Shown here: positions 51,301 to 60,162 of the stretch, in pieces
How positions within the stretch are numbered: position 1 is the stretch's first letter
Layout of the letters: every line of letters begins with the position of its first letter
Source: Carposina sasakii
Lineage: Eukaryota > Arthropoda > Insecta > Lepidoptera > Carposinidae
DNA length: 64,000 bases
Reading direction: 5' to 3'
Assembly: GCA_014607495.2 (NCBI GenBank)
Contig: CP053168.1
Coordinates: forward strand, 1,054,001 to 1,118,000
Translations under genes and position numbers: made by a program
Notes under the pieces: generated by a model
What the model saw: only the letters and a program-made list of their open reading frames with translations
Databases searched by the model: none
What the model was told of the DNA's origin: nothing

Positions 51301-53173
51301 CTTCTATAAGTTACGTGATCAGCCTGCCAGCTTAATAACGTCCTTGAGCGAGTTATTTACCCCTGCCTCTTACATTTCAGGTGGTACTTTAATCCAATAT
51401 GAGGACAAGCTACGTCTGCTAGAAATAGCGCAAGTGCCAAAAGAACGTGTAGATGACTTCAAATCAGTCAGTCAGTTTAAGTTCTTCAATACAAATAACC
51501 TGTGGGCGAAGCTGGATGCCATCAAACGGGTCGTAGACCAAGGCTCCTTGAACATGGAGATCATTGTCAATAACAAACATTTGGCAGACGGACTTAATGT
51601 TATACAGGTGAGAGTTAATTTACTGACCTTACGTACTGTGTATTGTATAGCTGTTTTCTTAAAATGGGGGCAAATATATATGTTTTCGCTCTATGTATAG
51701 GGCATTTGACCGTAGTTCCAATATATTATGATGGCGCTATGTTACTATGTGTGTATGACATGCAAATAATGTTAGTTCCGAAATCAGGCATAGGAATTAT
51801 TTCCATCAAGGATACGCCCACCACCGGGCCCTACACCCTCCGCTGACCCTCGGATCTGCCGACTCATGATCACCAACACAAAACTACTACTATTAAAATT
51901 AGTTTTAATATTAATTCTGAAGATGCCACGGGTGTTGGTGAAACATATGTCGATTAACATTGTTAATTGATTTTCGGATTAGTAGCTATGTATATTTGCA
52001 TGCTAGGTGCTTGGATCTGGGTTCTCGTTACGACTGTAGTAGTTTTGTGTTCGCGACCATGAGTCGGCAGATCCGAGGGTCAGCGGAGGGGGTAGGGCCC
52101 GGTGGTGGGCGAACCCTGGATGGAAATATGAACTTCCGAATAGTAACGCCTGATACAATTATAAAAGGTGAAAGGTGCAGCTAAGTGAAGCATCTTCTGC
52201 CGTCGACTAAAGAACTTAATGCTCCTCCCCCATTCTGAGAACATAGCCATATGTATCTAAATTAAATTATTATGGAATTAACACAATGTAACCAATCTCC
52301 ACAGCTCGAAACGGCAGTAGGCGCAGCAATGAAATGCTTCGAAGGCGGTATAGGAGTAAACGTACCCAGAAGTCGGTTCTTACCCGTCAAAAAGACATCA
52401 GATTTACTTCTAGTCATGTCAAACCTTTACTCCCTATCCCATGGGTCTTTAGAAATGTCACCACAACGCATGTTTCCGTCGACGCCTTTGGTGAAACTCG
52501 GTGATAATCACTTTGCGAAAGTGAAGGAGTTTCTGAATCGGTTCGCCACTATACCTGATCTGATCGAGTTGGATCATCTGACGGTTTCTGGTGACGTCAC
52601 TTTTGGAAGAGGGGTTTCTTTGAAGGTTAGTGTTGTTTGCTAGATAAGTTTAAGGTCAGGGTATACTTTATTTACGAGTACTAACATTATAAAAGTAACT
52701 CTGTCTGTATGTCTGGCTGTCACGGCTGGCTAAAACTACCGAATGTTTGCGACCTACCAAATATACACACAAAGTTTAATAAAAATCAGTTAAGACCTTT
52801 CGGAGGAGTTTGGTAACAGACAAACTAGTGGACGCCTGTGACTTCGTCCGCGTGGATTGCAGACAGAACAAAATGTCCAAAACTATCCGGGATAAATTGT
52901 AGCCTATGTGTTATTGTAGCCTGTGAAGTTTCATCAAAATCCATTTAGTAGTTTTTGCGTGAAAGAGCAACAAACATCCTTGCATTCCTACATACATCCT
53001 TACAAACTTTCGCGTTTATAATATCAGTAAGATGAGATTAATTAATTCGTAATATTTATTTGCAGGGTACAGTAATAATCATAGCGAATCACGGAGACCG
53101 GATCGACATTCCGTCCGGCGCCGTGTTAGAAAACAAAATCGTGTCCGGTAACCTACGTATATTGGACCATTAG
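39284..53173 (+). CDS. UGP: UTP-glucose-1-phosphate uridylyltransferase (UDP-glucose pyrophosphorylase)
   Basis: Certain exons: 47087-47273, 47863-48095, 49118-49323, 49748-49974, 51381-51607, 52305-52625 and 53066-53173 (502 codons plus stop, all phases join). A first exon comes from 39284-39313 or 43036-43053. The enzyme makes UDP-glucose from UTP and glucose-1-phosphate in the cytosol, feeding glycogen, chitin and glycoprotein synthesis. Diagnostic text: [17 protein letters not shown] (nucleotide-binding loop), [64 protein letters not shown] and [11 protein letters not shown], then the left-handed beta-helix tail ending [13 protein letters not shown]. Length (508-512) is normal. The C-terminal oligomerisation end is intact. 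The first intron is very long and full of repeats. Confidence 0.93.
40473..40844. mobile_element. TACAGGGTG-family MITE, copy 6
   Basis: A full-length copy: TACAGGATGTTTTTTTGTGG at the left and, inverted, TACAGGGTGATTTTTGGTTG at the right. It includes the conserved AACGTTCCCGAAAACTACGG (inverted) and TGCATTTATGCAGAAAAACG. Confidence 0.82.
42205..42618. mobile_element. hAT-type MITE with 8-bp target duplication (C)
   Basis: GTATGTAC is duplicated exactly (42197-42204, 42619-42626). Inverted ends TAGGGTTGCCACCC. The interior repeats ATAGTACTA-like words in both orientations. The TAGNG start with an 8-bp duplication indicates hAT. 414 bp, no protein. Confidence 0.9.
43036..43053 (+). other. UGP: Candidate alternative first coding exon of UGP (isoform 2)
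   Basis: CAGCCATGG is a good start context. Six codons (MDMLSK) end at AAG|GTGATT in phase 0, matching exon 2. The preceding 100 bp include GTGCAGTGTTC, an initiator-like word, near 42986. Not proven. Confidence 0.5.
44274..44513 (+). mobile_element. Helitron-like non-autonomous element (Lep1 type), copy 1
   Basis: Starts TCCTACTAATATTAT and ends CGGGCGTCCACTA. A GC-rich hairpin-like GCGGACGAAGTCGCGGGC lies just before the end, as Helitrons require. Related copies, minus strand, end CTAG: 51069-51285, 52825-53035 and 60163-60414. No Rep/helicase. There is no TIR and no target duplication, as expected. Confidence 0.7.
44599..44762 (-). mobile_element. Short RTE derivative (3' tail plus leader piece)
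   Basis: The reverse complement of the RTE 3' end ('gcagtccactggtggacgta') is joined directly to the leader block ('caccacgctgggcaggcagg'), with no reverse transcriptase between. Same arrangement at 45615-45765 and 54638-54895 (minus), 45121-45360 and 49548-49708 (plus). Confidence 0.65.
45121..45360 (+). mobile_element. Short RTE derivative
   Basis: Starts like the RTE leader at 6168 ('ggccgtgtggtgtcggcaga', 'tgcccgtgggtatcaaggtc') and passes 'ccacctgcccagcggcag'. It ends 'tcggtggactgcaatag', the RTE frame end. About 240 bp; an internal deletion joins leader to tail. Confidence 0.65.
45615..45765 (-). mobile_element. Short RTE derivative
   Basis: 'gcctattgcagtcccattgc' tail, then 'caccacgctgggcaggcggg' leader in reverse orientation. 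Truncated before the 5' part of the leader. Confidence 0.65.
46050..46185 (+). repeat. Dispersed repeat, 'CTCAGGCGA' family, copy 2
   Basis: Shares CATCAGCTGCATCTC, GACTAAGGAATTCGGGCTTT and TCTCAGGCGATAAGCTAGCA with the copy at 1585. Confidence 0.6.
46297..46392. repeat. Foldback CCTCACAATTCC
   Basis: Perfect 12-bp inverted ends CCTCACAATTCC/GGAATTGTGAGG around a centre that is itself partly palindromic (GTACGTTACAGTAC, TAATGTAGG...CCTACATTA). 96 bp. A small non-autonomous element is likely. Confidence 0.55.
46847..47006. mobile_element. GC-rich 160-bp MITE next to UGP exon 2
   Basis: Inverted ends CCCCCTGATTACGTAAAAG and CTTTTACATAATCAGGGGG (18 of 19 pairs) flanked by CGG on both sides (46844-46846, 47007-47009). 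The interior is GC-rich with CA/TG runs. Its right end lies 80 bp before the exon 2 border. Superfamily not assigned. Confidence 0.65.
47293..47660 (+). repeat. Tandem-like duplication in UGP intron 2
   Basis: A block of about 105 bp at 47293-47397 (GGGCCCTAGCTATTGTTTGG, CCATGTATTGATTC) is repeated at about 47553-47660 with some ten differences, separated by 155 bp. No protein. Origin unknown. Confidence 0.7.
47697..47830 (+). repeat. Dispersed repeat, 'CTCAGGCGA' family, copy 3
   Basis: CTAAGAAACTCGGACATTC, TCTCAGGCGACAAGTTACCA and the trailing CCCTATTTCGGGAATACAGC match the copy at 1585-1790. Confidence 0.6.
48121..48380. mobile_element. MITE 'GTTAAGCG' family, copy 3
   Basis: Starts GGGTGTAACAAAAGGGGTAT (outer TACA not kept) and ends with the inverse, GTTACACCCTATA. 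Interior as in the copy at 8215. In UGP intron 3. Confidence 0.75.
49548..49708 (+). mobile_element. Short RTE derivative with intact C-terminal tail
   Basis: Leader text 'gcggtcaccaacccgcctgc' is joined to sequence encoding [13 protein letters not shown] and a stop, the conserved RTE C-terminus, followed by 'gctgaagaat'. In UGP intron 4. Confidence 0.7.
50071..50225 (-). mobile_element. tRNA-headed SINE, family 2, copy 3
   Basis: On the minus strand: leader with AAAGAGATGGTAAAATTCGT, A box TAGCTCAGTGG, perfect B box GGTTCGATTCC, and tail AATTTTTTCCATTTCTTTAT. Nearly the same as the copy at 11232, including the leader. In UGP intron 5. Confidence 0.8.
50226..51068. other. UGP intron 5, remainder
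   Basis: Contains a Helitron-end fragment near 50556-50640 ('cgcccacgacttcgtccgcg'). The rest, including an A-rich patch at 50840-50900, shows no supported feature. Confidence 0.45.
51069..51285 (-). mobile_element. Helitron-like non-autonomous element, copy 2
   Basis: On the plus strand CTAGTGGACGCCCGCGACTT ... TATAAGTAGGA, so on the minus strand it runs TCCTA ... CTAG. Hairpin block GCGGACGAAGTCGCGGGC adjoins the CTAG end. 217 bp, in UGP intron 5. Confidence 0.7.
51805..52117. repeat. Large inverted-repeat element, 'CCGAGGGTCAG' family, copy 2
   Basis: Arms of about 75 bp face each other: ACGCCCACCACCGGGCCCTA, CACCCTCCGCTGACCCTCGG and ATCTGCCGACTCATGATCAC on the left, their inverses on the right. 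The palindrome extends weakly outward to a TTTCCATC block. About 150 bp of AT-rich spacer. Related single arms at 29925-29990 and 62745-62810. Confidence 0.75.
52825..53035 (-). mobile_element. Helitron-like non-autonomous element, copy 3
   Basis: CTAGTGGACGCCTGTGACTT at one end, TTTATAATATCAGTAAGATGA at the other (diverged TC start on the minus strand). In UGP intron 7, ending about 30 bp before the last exon. Confidence 0.65.
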
Positions 53174-53233
53174 TTACATCTACCTTAGGTACAATAACTA
53201 CATCAAAATGTTAGTAATGCACCATGGAGAAAA

Positions 53234-53239
53234 AATAAA
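53234..53239 (+). promoter_or_regulatory. Candidate polyadenylation signal of UGP
   Basis: Canonical AATAAA 61 nt past the stop codon. It would give a short 3' untranslated region. Later signals cannot be excluded. Confidence 0.45.
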
Positions 53240-53400
53240 CGAGGAGTAGCGGCTAAGTATATTTTCATACAAAAATAGTGTGCCGCGGAGCGGGGGTGAA
53301 GTATGGGACGAGGGGAGCATTGAACACTGTAGCCCTGCCCATTTACATAGAAACCACCTTGTAGTGACTAGTCAAACTACTTGTATAAGCGTGTGGTTAC

Positions 53401-53514
53401 AGCTACTGTGTTACACACTGGCCCTGAAGCTCCGCCCCTATCATGACGTCATGGCCTCACGATTGCCACACGACTCAGTTCATAGTCCCACCTCCTCTTT
53501 TATACCTTCTCCAT
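53401..53514 (+). repeat. 115-bp near-identical repeat with TGACGTCA core, copy 1
   Basis: AGCTACTG...GGCCCTGAAGCTCCGCCC, ATCATGACGTCATGGCCTCA, then GATTGCCACACGACTCAGTT to TTTTATACCTTCT. Repeated at 63046-63161 almost unchanged. TGACGTCA is a CREB/ATF-type palindrome. No TIR seen. Confidence 0.75.
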
Positions 53515-53635
53515 GTAATGCACCTACTTAGGAGGTATATAAACTAGGTCAATGGGCCCCCGTATTAGACAAGGGCGGATCCACTTGGTCATAATTCGAT
53601 AACTTTGCGAATTTCGCTATCGATAGTAAAATTTT

Positions 53636-53776
53636 AACATAGAACGCCTACACTGCCGGTGACTACGTATTTGCGTCTTGACTTTGTAGAGGTGCCACCG
53701 CCTCGTATTTGCGTCTACACACGCGTTGAAGTAATGTCTGCATGCTTAGAAAATCTACTGGCAGCAATGTGTTAAG
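53636..53776. repeat. Foldback 'AACACATTC' family, copy 2
   Basis: Shares GTGACTACGTATTTGCGTCT and GCTTAGAAAATCTACTGGCA with 30771-30892, and ends CAATGTGTTAA. Diverged. Confidence 0.5.
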
Positions 53777-53858
53777 CTGGTCTAAGGTCCTAAGGCCCTA
53801 AGGTACTTGGGCCACTGGATCCGCCCTTGGTATAAGGCTAATAGGCCACCTGACCACG

Positions 53859-53960
53859 GGAGCGGAGAAACGGAGATATTAACCAATAGGATTGCAGGAA
53901 TGAAGCTGAGCGAATATTGTATAGGTACTATTGGTTAAAATTTCTCCGTTTCTCCGCTCC
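53859..53960. repeat. Foldback GGAGCGGAGAAACGGAGA
   Basis: A perfect 18-bp inverted pair (53859-53876, 53943-53960), continued by TTAACCAATAG/CTATTGGTTAA near the centre. 102 bp. Confidence 0.65.
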
Positions 53961-54054
53961 ATTGGACAGGCATGACAGGCAGCCGTATGTGTCTAGCAAA
54001 AGCAATGAGATAACGAAAATTGTGCAATTTTCTCTGTTGCATTGCTACTGCTTT

Positions 54055-54318
54055 GCTGGGTTTTGGGGCGTTTCGGTCCGCGGGACGAATCACCCCATAT
54101 TTTTATTATTATTAGGCGATTCGTCCCGATATGAATACCTCTTTGAAAGATTTAAGTACAGTTAAAAAAAAATCATATCGAAACGAATCGCCCATTAATA
54201 ATAAAAATATGGGGTGATTCGTTCCGCGGGACGAATTGACCCATTCAGAAGGCATTGTAAGGCATTTCGGTCCGCGGACCGAAACACGAGCGGACCTAAA
54301 CGCCCCAAAACCCGCTTT
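54055..54318. repeat. Complex foldback rich in GGTCCGCGGACC
   Basis: Outer arms GGGTTTTGGGGCGTTT and AAACGCCCCAAAACCC. Inner arms ATTCGTCCCGATATGA-like and AATCACCCCATATTTTTATT with their inverses. GTCCGCGGAC-like words occur three times. 264 bp. A self-complementary element of unknown class. Confidence 0.65.
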
Positions 54319-54520
54319 GCTTTTGTAAGTTACGTAATCCAATCTACGGCTTTGATTGGAGATGCTTAGATTTATTTGTTTGAAAGAGGCAATATTTACT
54401 TCAAATCACGATTGCTGCATTTTGTTACCCTTCTGTGGCAAAGCGAAAACAAAGGGTTACTTAATGATTTTACTAATCAATCTGTACTTTGTTTAAATTA
54501 CATTTGCGTTATATTGACGC

Positions 54521-54630
54521 CCATTATCCCCATGTAGGTGGGCAGAAGTGTGCAAATTGCACATCCATCCACGCTAGCATGTTATTTGTAAAGGGTGAGC
54601 CTGCCGCCGCTCTTCGAGTAGGCTCTTAGT
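54521..54630 (+). repeat. Dispersed repeat 'ATTATCCCCATGTAGGTGGGCAGAAGTG'-like
   Basis: Shares ACGCCCATTATCCCC, GGGCAGAAGTGTGCAAATTG and AAGGGTGAGCCT with 14396-14490, 31663-31760 and 43738-44030. Unassigned. Confidence 0.5.
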
Positions 54631-54637
54631 GACACAT

Positions 54638-54895
54638 CATCATCAGCCTATTGCAGTCCACTGCTGGACGTAGGCCTCCCCCAGGGCACGCCAAAAGTCT
54701 GCCATGTGGGGTATTTGCCCATAGTCACCACGCTGTGCAGGCGGGTTGGTGACCGCAGTTTGTATTTTGGACTATGTTGTCAACACGGGAGGCGCTGCTG
54801 CCCACCTCCCGGAAACCCTTAATCGCCTCGTACGATACCCACGGGCAGACATGGGGTGGTACGAATTCTACTCTGCCGGCACCACGCGGCCAAGT
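54638..54895 (-). mobile_element. Short RTE derivative, longest copy
   Basis: From the tail ('gcctattgcagtccactgct') to the very start of the leader ('actctgccggcaccacgcgg') in reverse orientation. It shows both termini of the family in 258 bp, with nothing between but a junction near 'gcccatagtcaccacg'. Confidence 0.75.
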
Positions 54896-56160
54896 TACAC
54901 ATAAACCACGTGAAATGTCTTAAAGTCATTCTAAAGTTGCATTAGGACTAATCTAATCTCCAATCAAATCCGATCTTATTGAATATTCTAGTTGTAAGGA
55001 TTAATTTGTAGTTATGAATTTACAATTAAAAGTTAATTTAATTAGAAAAATCTGTTTTAACGGAAATATTATAGTAATTTTGTTCATTGTCAAGTTTGAT
55101 AAAATTTTGTCATTCGCATGTGCCATACTTTGTCATGATCATGACAAAATGCAGTAAAATGTTATCACCTGTGAATTATGCAACACTTTTATATGTTATT
55201 TTATTGAACAAAACATTGTATTAGCACAAAGATTTTATATTTTTTGATTGTTATTTTTATACCAAAAATGTTATGTCGTTTTTTAAGTTTTATTTATGTC
55301 TTGCCTAAATTTTTTTAAAAAATATACTTTTATTGTATGTGGTATGTATCTATTTTGTTTTTTTTTATTATTTTAGGACATTTTACATCAAGTGTGGAAA
55401 TCCAGGAAGGTTTTGACGTCTTTAGATAGCCTATTTGAAGAATAAAGTTCATGCTGTCTTTCTGTAAAACTTAGTAATGAAAAGAGACAGCATCAACTTT
55501 ATTCCTTAGTTAGGCTATGTAAATATAAAAATACCCCTTAATGAAATAGCACGCACAATAACGCATTTTGACACGATAATGTGCAATTAATGTCAAATTT
55601 AGCCTGTAATTTGAACATTTGATGGAAATTTTTTATTTACAGTAATTTATATATGCCTGTGGAATAACGATTTTTCGGAATTGTTTCGCTGTGTTGTAGT
55701 ACAATCAATCATTAAATAACATCACTATGTTTTTTGAAGTATTATTTCTGAAAAATATCCAGAATTTTACGTAAAATCACGAGTGGAAAAATTCTCAGCG
55801 TGCTTAAAGTACCAACACTTTATGCTTTAGACTAAATTTTAATTACGATAAAAGATTAACAATAAAATAAACATTTGTTACAATAAGTATTTATTATACA
55901 ATAAAAATAGCTGGACAACAGCACGGTTAAGTCTGTTACAGGCTCTCGCCCATAGTTAAAGCTCTTTAACTTACTTACCTAGACCGCTATAAAAACACTT
56001 CTCAAAAGATATAAATATATACGCGCAGAACCATAGTATAAGCACAGTATCTTAATATAAACAATATTTTATGTGATGCAGGTAGAAAATGTACGAAAAA
56101 TAATCTCATATGCAGTATGCACGCTCTAGCTAGAGCCTAAACGGCTAGTCGCATTTGAGC
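54896..56160. other. Intergenic AT-rich stretch with one foldback
   Basis: No gene. A 93-bp foldback lies at 55426-55518 (ATAGCCTA ends, GAATAAAGTT-ATGCTGTCT arms). Otherwise nothing I can name. Confidence 0.5.
55426..55518. repeat. Foldback ATAGCCTA
   Basis: Inverted arms of about 38 bp sharing GAATAAAGTT and ATGCTGTCT, with four or five mismatches, around a 15-nt centre. Probably a small inverted-repeat element. Confidence 0.6.
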
Positions 56161-56163
56161 TTA

Positions 56164-56433
56164 GGGGCCATCCATATATTACGTCACAGGTTAAGGGGGA
56201 GGGAGGAGGTCGTCAAACTGTGACATTGTGTGACAAGGGGGTGGGAGGGGTCCTAAATTTCGTGACGTCACATTTTCATTCAATAATCTCTAAATATAAA
56301 TTTGTGAAAAAAAGCTAAATTTGACGTCACACTAGGGAGGGGGGGTCTCACAAATGTGACCAGCTGTGACAAGGAGGGGGGGGGAGTGGCAAAAAAACAT
56401 GAAATTCGTGTGACGTAATTTATGTATGACCCC
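56164..56433. mobile_element. PIF/Harbinger-like MITE with TTA duplication
   Basis: TTA on both sides (56161-56163, 56434-56436). Inverted ends GGGGCCATCCATATATTACG and, from the right, GGGGTCATACATAAATTACG, both followed by TCACA. G-rich interior with TGACGTCACA repeated. 270 bp. The 3-bp TTA duplication and G-rich TIR fit PIF/Harbinger. Confidence 0.8.
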
Positions 56434-56576
56434 TTAAGACGTGTCATATATTCGTCTTAGTGGTGTAAGTGACACTGGGTCAAAATTTTTACACAATCGT
56501 TTGAAGATTATAAAATCCCTTTCCGTCCGATGCCGTGCCGGCCGTACAGTGAAAACATACCCCGAAAGTCTAAAGC

Positions 56577-56613
56577 CGTGGTTCGCTAACCTGCTGCGAG
56601 CGAGCGAACCACG
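56577..56613. repeat. Perfect 11-bp hairpin
   Basis: CGTGGTTCGCT/AGCGAACCACG with a 15-nt loop, in a locally GC-rich patch. No element boundaries seen. Confidence 0.55.
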
Positions 56614-56930
56614 TACACACTATGTTATTTGGTTACAGTGCGTGCAACAGTTACGGTTACGGCTCGCTAACGAGTACCCGGCTTATGAGTAAAGTTATCC
56701 CGTAATACTGCTTTTACTATGGAACCGCCGCTGAGAGGAAAATCTTCCATTTAGTCTACGTCATAAATATATTTTAAACCCGTTTCTATATACTTTCCGG
56801 AATCTATGACAATTATAAATAACTAAACATGATCTTATATAAATCTAGTCTTGTATATTATATATCAAAACCTCGGCCACAACTAATAGCGAAAAATGCG
56901 TACAAACAAAAATATTATACGATACAAAAA

Positions 56931-58975
56931 TACAGGGTGTTTTTTGGTTGCAACCGTATACGAAAGGTATGTATTCTATACATCAAATAAAGTTTGTTTA
57001 TACAAAAAATATTGCTGGGAAATGAGTTTAATTTTTCAGGTAATTTTTTTTTATACATTTGGTCGCGCGCAATGTAAAGCTGACATCGCTCAACTTCGTC
57101 CGTAACGTGGTACGAGTTACGTAAAACGGAGAATAACATCAGTGCATAAAACCTACCTACTAACCTATTTGTTTAGTCGAAATCCTCGGAAAGAAATATT
57201 ATAACAAATGCGAATTATCTGCCATCTTATCCTAGCATAAACCTTCCAAACAGAATACTTAATAGCAAGAAGGTACTGCATTTTCCACCGGCATCGCCGT
57301 CATTTTACCATTGCCTAACTCGCGAAGCGAAACACCAAGGACCACAGAAAACCTACAGCCATCACAAACAATTAACATCATAAAGAAACACATGAAATTA
57401 AACTAAGACAATATTTTTTACGTAAGTTCCTAAGTACCTAACTGATGAGGTATGAGGTACAAGTATTTACCAACAAATTTAACGGAACACAAAGAAAGAT
57501 CTGATTAATAGTAGTTAGGTAACTTAGGTACCTACCAAAATAGTTATGTGAGAGGCAGGTACTTACCTAATTGTTGTCGGGGTCGTCGATAAGAGGCCTC
57601 TCAACACGTATCAAATATTGCTCAAACTGCCGACCTTGCACCTGAAGACACGCACGTGCCCTGTGCAGTGTGTTTTGATGCACCAGCTCCAAAATACCTT
57701 CATGGGCCGCTCGATACTTTAGCTCGTCGAACACGTGCATGATCCTCGACTGCATTTCCTCTGCATTAGTGCAAGGTCGGTCGAACACCCGGTCTTTGAC
57801 GTACCCCCATAGAAAGAAGTCTAAGGGGGTTAAGTCAGGTGATCGTGCGGGCCACGGTTGAGGGCCATAGCGACCAATCCACCGATCATCAAACATATCC
57901 GATAGTTGTCGCCGGACAGCATGTGTGCTGTGTGGCGGCGCGCCGTCCTGCTGGAACCAGGTACGCTGCAGCTGGGCTAGTGGCAGGTTGTCCACGTAAT
58001 CGGTTATGTAACCGTTGAGCAGGTCGAGGTACGTTAGCCCGGTCATTCTAGGCGGCAAGAAAACAGGGCCCAGGATTTGATTGCCAAAAACACCGGCCCA
58101 CACATTCCACTTCCATCTTGCCTGGTGCCCTGTTTCTTGCGTCCTGTAAGGGTTTCTGTGGCTCCACCAATGAGAGTTTCTCCTATTCCACATACCATTG
58201 TTAGTGAAGGTACTCTCATCGGTGAAGATGATGTTCTGAGCGAAACCCGGGCTCGCCTCACTCTGCTGCAGCAGCCACCTGCAGTAAGCCACACGCCGCC
58301 CCGCGTCACCTGGCACAAGTGCTTGGACCCTGTGATTTTGTAGGGCCGCTGTCTACTCCTTCGCAAGGTCTTCCACACTGTACTGTAGGACACGGCATGT
58401 CGAGAGCGATGGCCATGCCGCTGGCGGAGCACTCGAGCCGCTGTCCGAACCCCTAGCGCCGGATTCTCGTTCATGACCGCGAGAATAGCGTCCTGAGCTG
58501 CAATTGAAATTTCTTGGCCACTGCCATGGGAAACCGGGACAATCGGCTGGTTTTCCAGGATGCGGTAGACGGCCCTCAAAATCACCCGATAATCAGTGGG
58601 TTGTTGTGCTTCAGGATGCCTGATGCCGTACTCACGAAGAGCCAATGTTGCATTTCCATCGGCTCTGCCATAGCAATACACCATGTTTAGGTATTCGCGC
58701 GAAGTGTACTGATGCGGCATTTTTTCAATGTAATACAATAAATACCTAAACTGCACAATAAAACAAATACACACACTACACACAAACACACACACACACA
58801 CACACGCGGTAATCAGTACTTAAAACACAACTCGAGAAAAGAAAAGCGAAAAGAAAAAGCGCACGCATCAGGTGACGTATCAAACCGAACTGAATATGAA
58901 AAAAAAATCGCAAATAATAGGTAACACAAAAAAAATTGTCATTAGGGCGAACTTACACGTTCTCACAATTTAACA
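56931..58975 (-). mobile_element. Tc1/mariner-type transposon, one end preserved
   Basis: The left end TACAGGGTGTTTTTTGGTTG with TCTATACATCAAATAAAG and TGCTGGGAAATGA matches one end of the TACAGGGTG MITEs. A transposase gene lies inside on the minus strand. No matching right end is visible before RTE sequence begins near 58976, so that side is truncated or too diverged to see. It may be the autonomous relative of the MITE family. Confidence 0.6.
57567..58720 (-). pseudogene. Tc1/mariner-type transposase with one frameshift
   Basis: Starts at ATG 58720 (MPHQYTSREYLNMVYCYG). The N-terminal helix-turn-helix resembles the DUF4817 type (GNATLALREYGIRHPEAQQP). A frame change of one base lies near 58320-58345. 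After it comes the DDE domain: IIFTDESTFTNNG, WFQQDGAPPHST and PDLTPLDFFLWGYVKDRVF. Forty-one residues lie between the second and third Asp (DD41D), and the third acid is D as in mariner-like groups. It ends with LIDDPDNN. With the frames counted together it is about 385 residues, near full length. Acts by cut-and-paste at TA. A CA microsatellite lies upstream (58783-58805). Confidence 0.8.
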
Positions 58976-59881
58976 CGTACAACACTGAGCCGATTTCATT
59001 GCAGAGAGAAGTGAGACAAGGAGATGTTATGTTGTGATGCCTTTAAGCTCCTCGAATGGAAAGGAAAGGACTCAGCATCAATATCAACGGCGAATACATC
59101 ACTTACCTTCGATTCGCAGACGACATCGCAGTCATGGCAGAATCGCTAAAGGATCTAAGCACACAATGCTCGACGGCCTCAACCGAGTTTCCCAACAGGT
59201 GGGCCTGGAGACGAAAATGGACAAGACGAAGATCATGTCGAACGTCCATGTGCCGCTCACTACTGGTTGAGAGCTCGATGCTTGAAGTTGTTGACGAGTA
59301 TGTTTACCTGGGACAGACGGTCAAACTAGGTAGGTCCAACTTTGAGAAGGAGGTAAAGCGAATCCAACTTGGCTGGGCAGCGTTCGGAAAACTACGAAGC
59401 TTGTTTGTGTCCCAGTCCTTAAAGATGAAGGTATTCAAACAGTGCGTGCTGCCGGTGATGACCTACGGTGCCGAGACGTGGTCTCTTATGTGCCTCATAA
59501 AGAAGCTCAGGATCGCACAGCGAGCGATGGACAGCTATGCTCGGGATCTCTCTGCGGAGGAGAGAAATGAGAGGAAATGAGGAGATCCGCAGATGTACAA
59601 AGATCACCGACATAGCTCAACGGTCCAGCAAGCTGAAGTAGCAATGGGCAGAGCACATAACTCGAAGAACTGATGGCCGAGGGAGTCAGAAACTTCTAGA
59701 GTGGATACCACGTATCGGCAAACGCAGCGTGGGAAGGCTACCCGCGAGGTGGCCGGACGACCTGGCCAAGGTCGCGGGCGTCGGTTGGATGCAGGCTGCT
59801 TCCGACCGGTCGGAGTGGAGGTTGTTGGGGGAGGCCTATGTCCAACATTGGACTTCACAGGGCTGTAAATGATGACTGCAA
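58976..59881 (+). pseudogene. RTE-type LINE, reverse transcriptase C-terminal half, broken
   Basis: Starts at sequence like VRQGDV and passes the catalytic block YLRFADDIAVMAESL (FADD motif). Then EYVYLGQTVKLG, KRIQLGWAAFGKL and LPVMTYGAETWSL, all RTE hallmarks. Frame changes and a stop occur near 59040, 59170 and 59580. The sequence ends with the conserved tail (GGGLCPT and TSQG-type reading 'ggaggcctatgtccaacatt') and a GATGATGACTG-like run. Different subfamily from the short derivatives (tail QHWTSQG versus QQWTAIG). Truncated at its 5' side. Confidence 0.8.
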
Positions 59882-60162
59882 AATAAAGAGTACCTATCAT
59901 AGGAAGGAGATATTTTTTTTTATAAATAATACTTAAGTTGTTATTGGAATAAAGTGAAAAAATTTGGCGCTCGCTACGATCGCGTTTTAATGTTAATACT
60001 AAAAGACAAAGAGTATCAAACAAAGTAGGTATATCTACTAACTTAACCTACTATCGGCTGGGTTAGTACAAAAAATATCCCAGATACGCCACTGCCTGTT
60101 ACAATGAAATTAGACCTTTTTTTCGTTAGATCACGAAATATTTATTTCTTTATTAAAAAAAA

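Noticed and set aside
58785..58805. CA repeat read as coding (extra N-terminus MCVCVFVCSVC)
   Set aside because: It is a dinucleotide microsatellite upstream of the transposase. The conserved protein starts at ATG 58720.
58976..59881. RTE fragment as an active LINE
   Set aside because: Frame changes, a stop within the reverse transcriptase and no 5' half.
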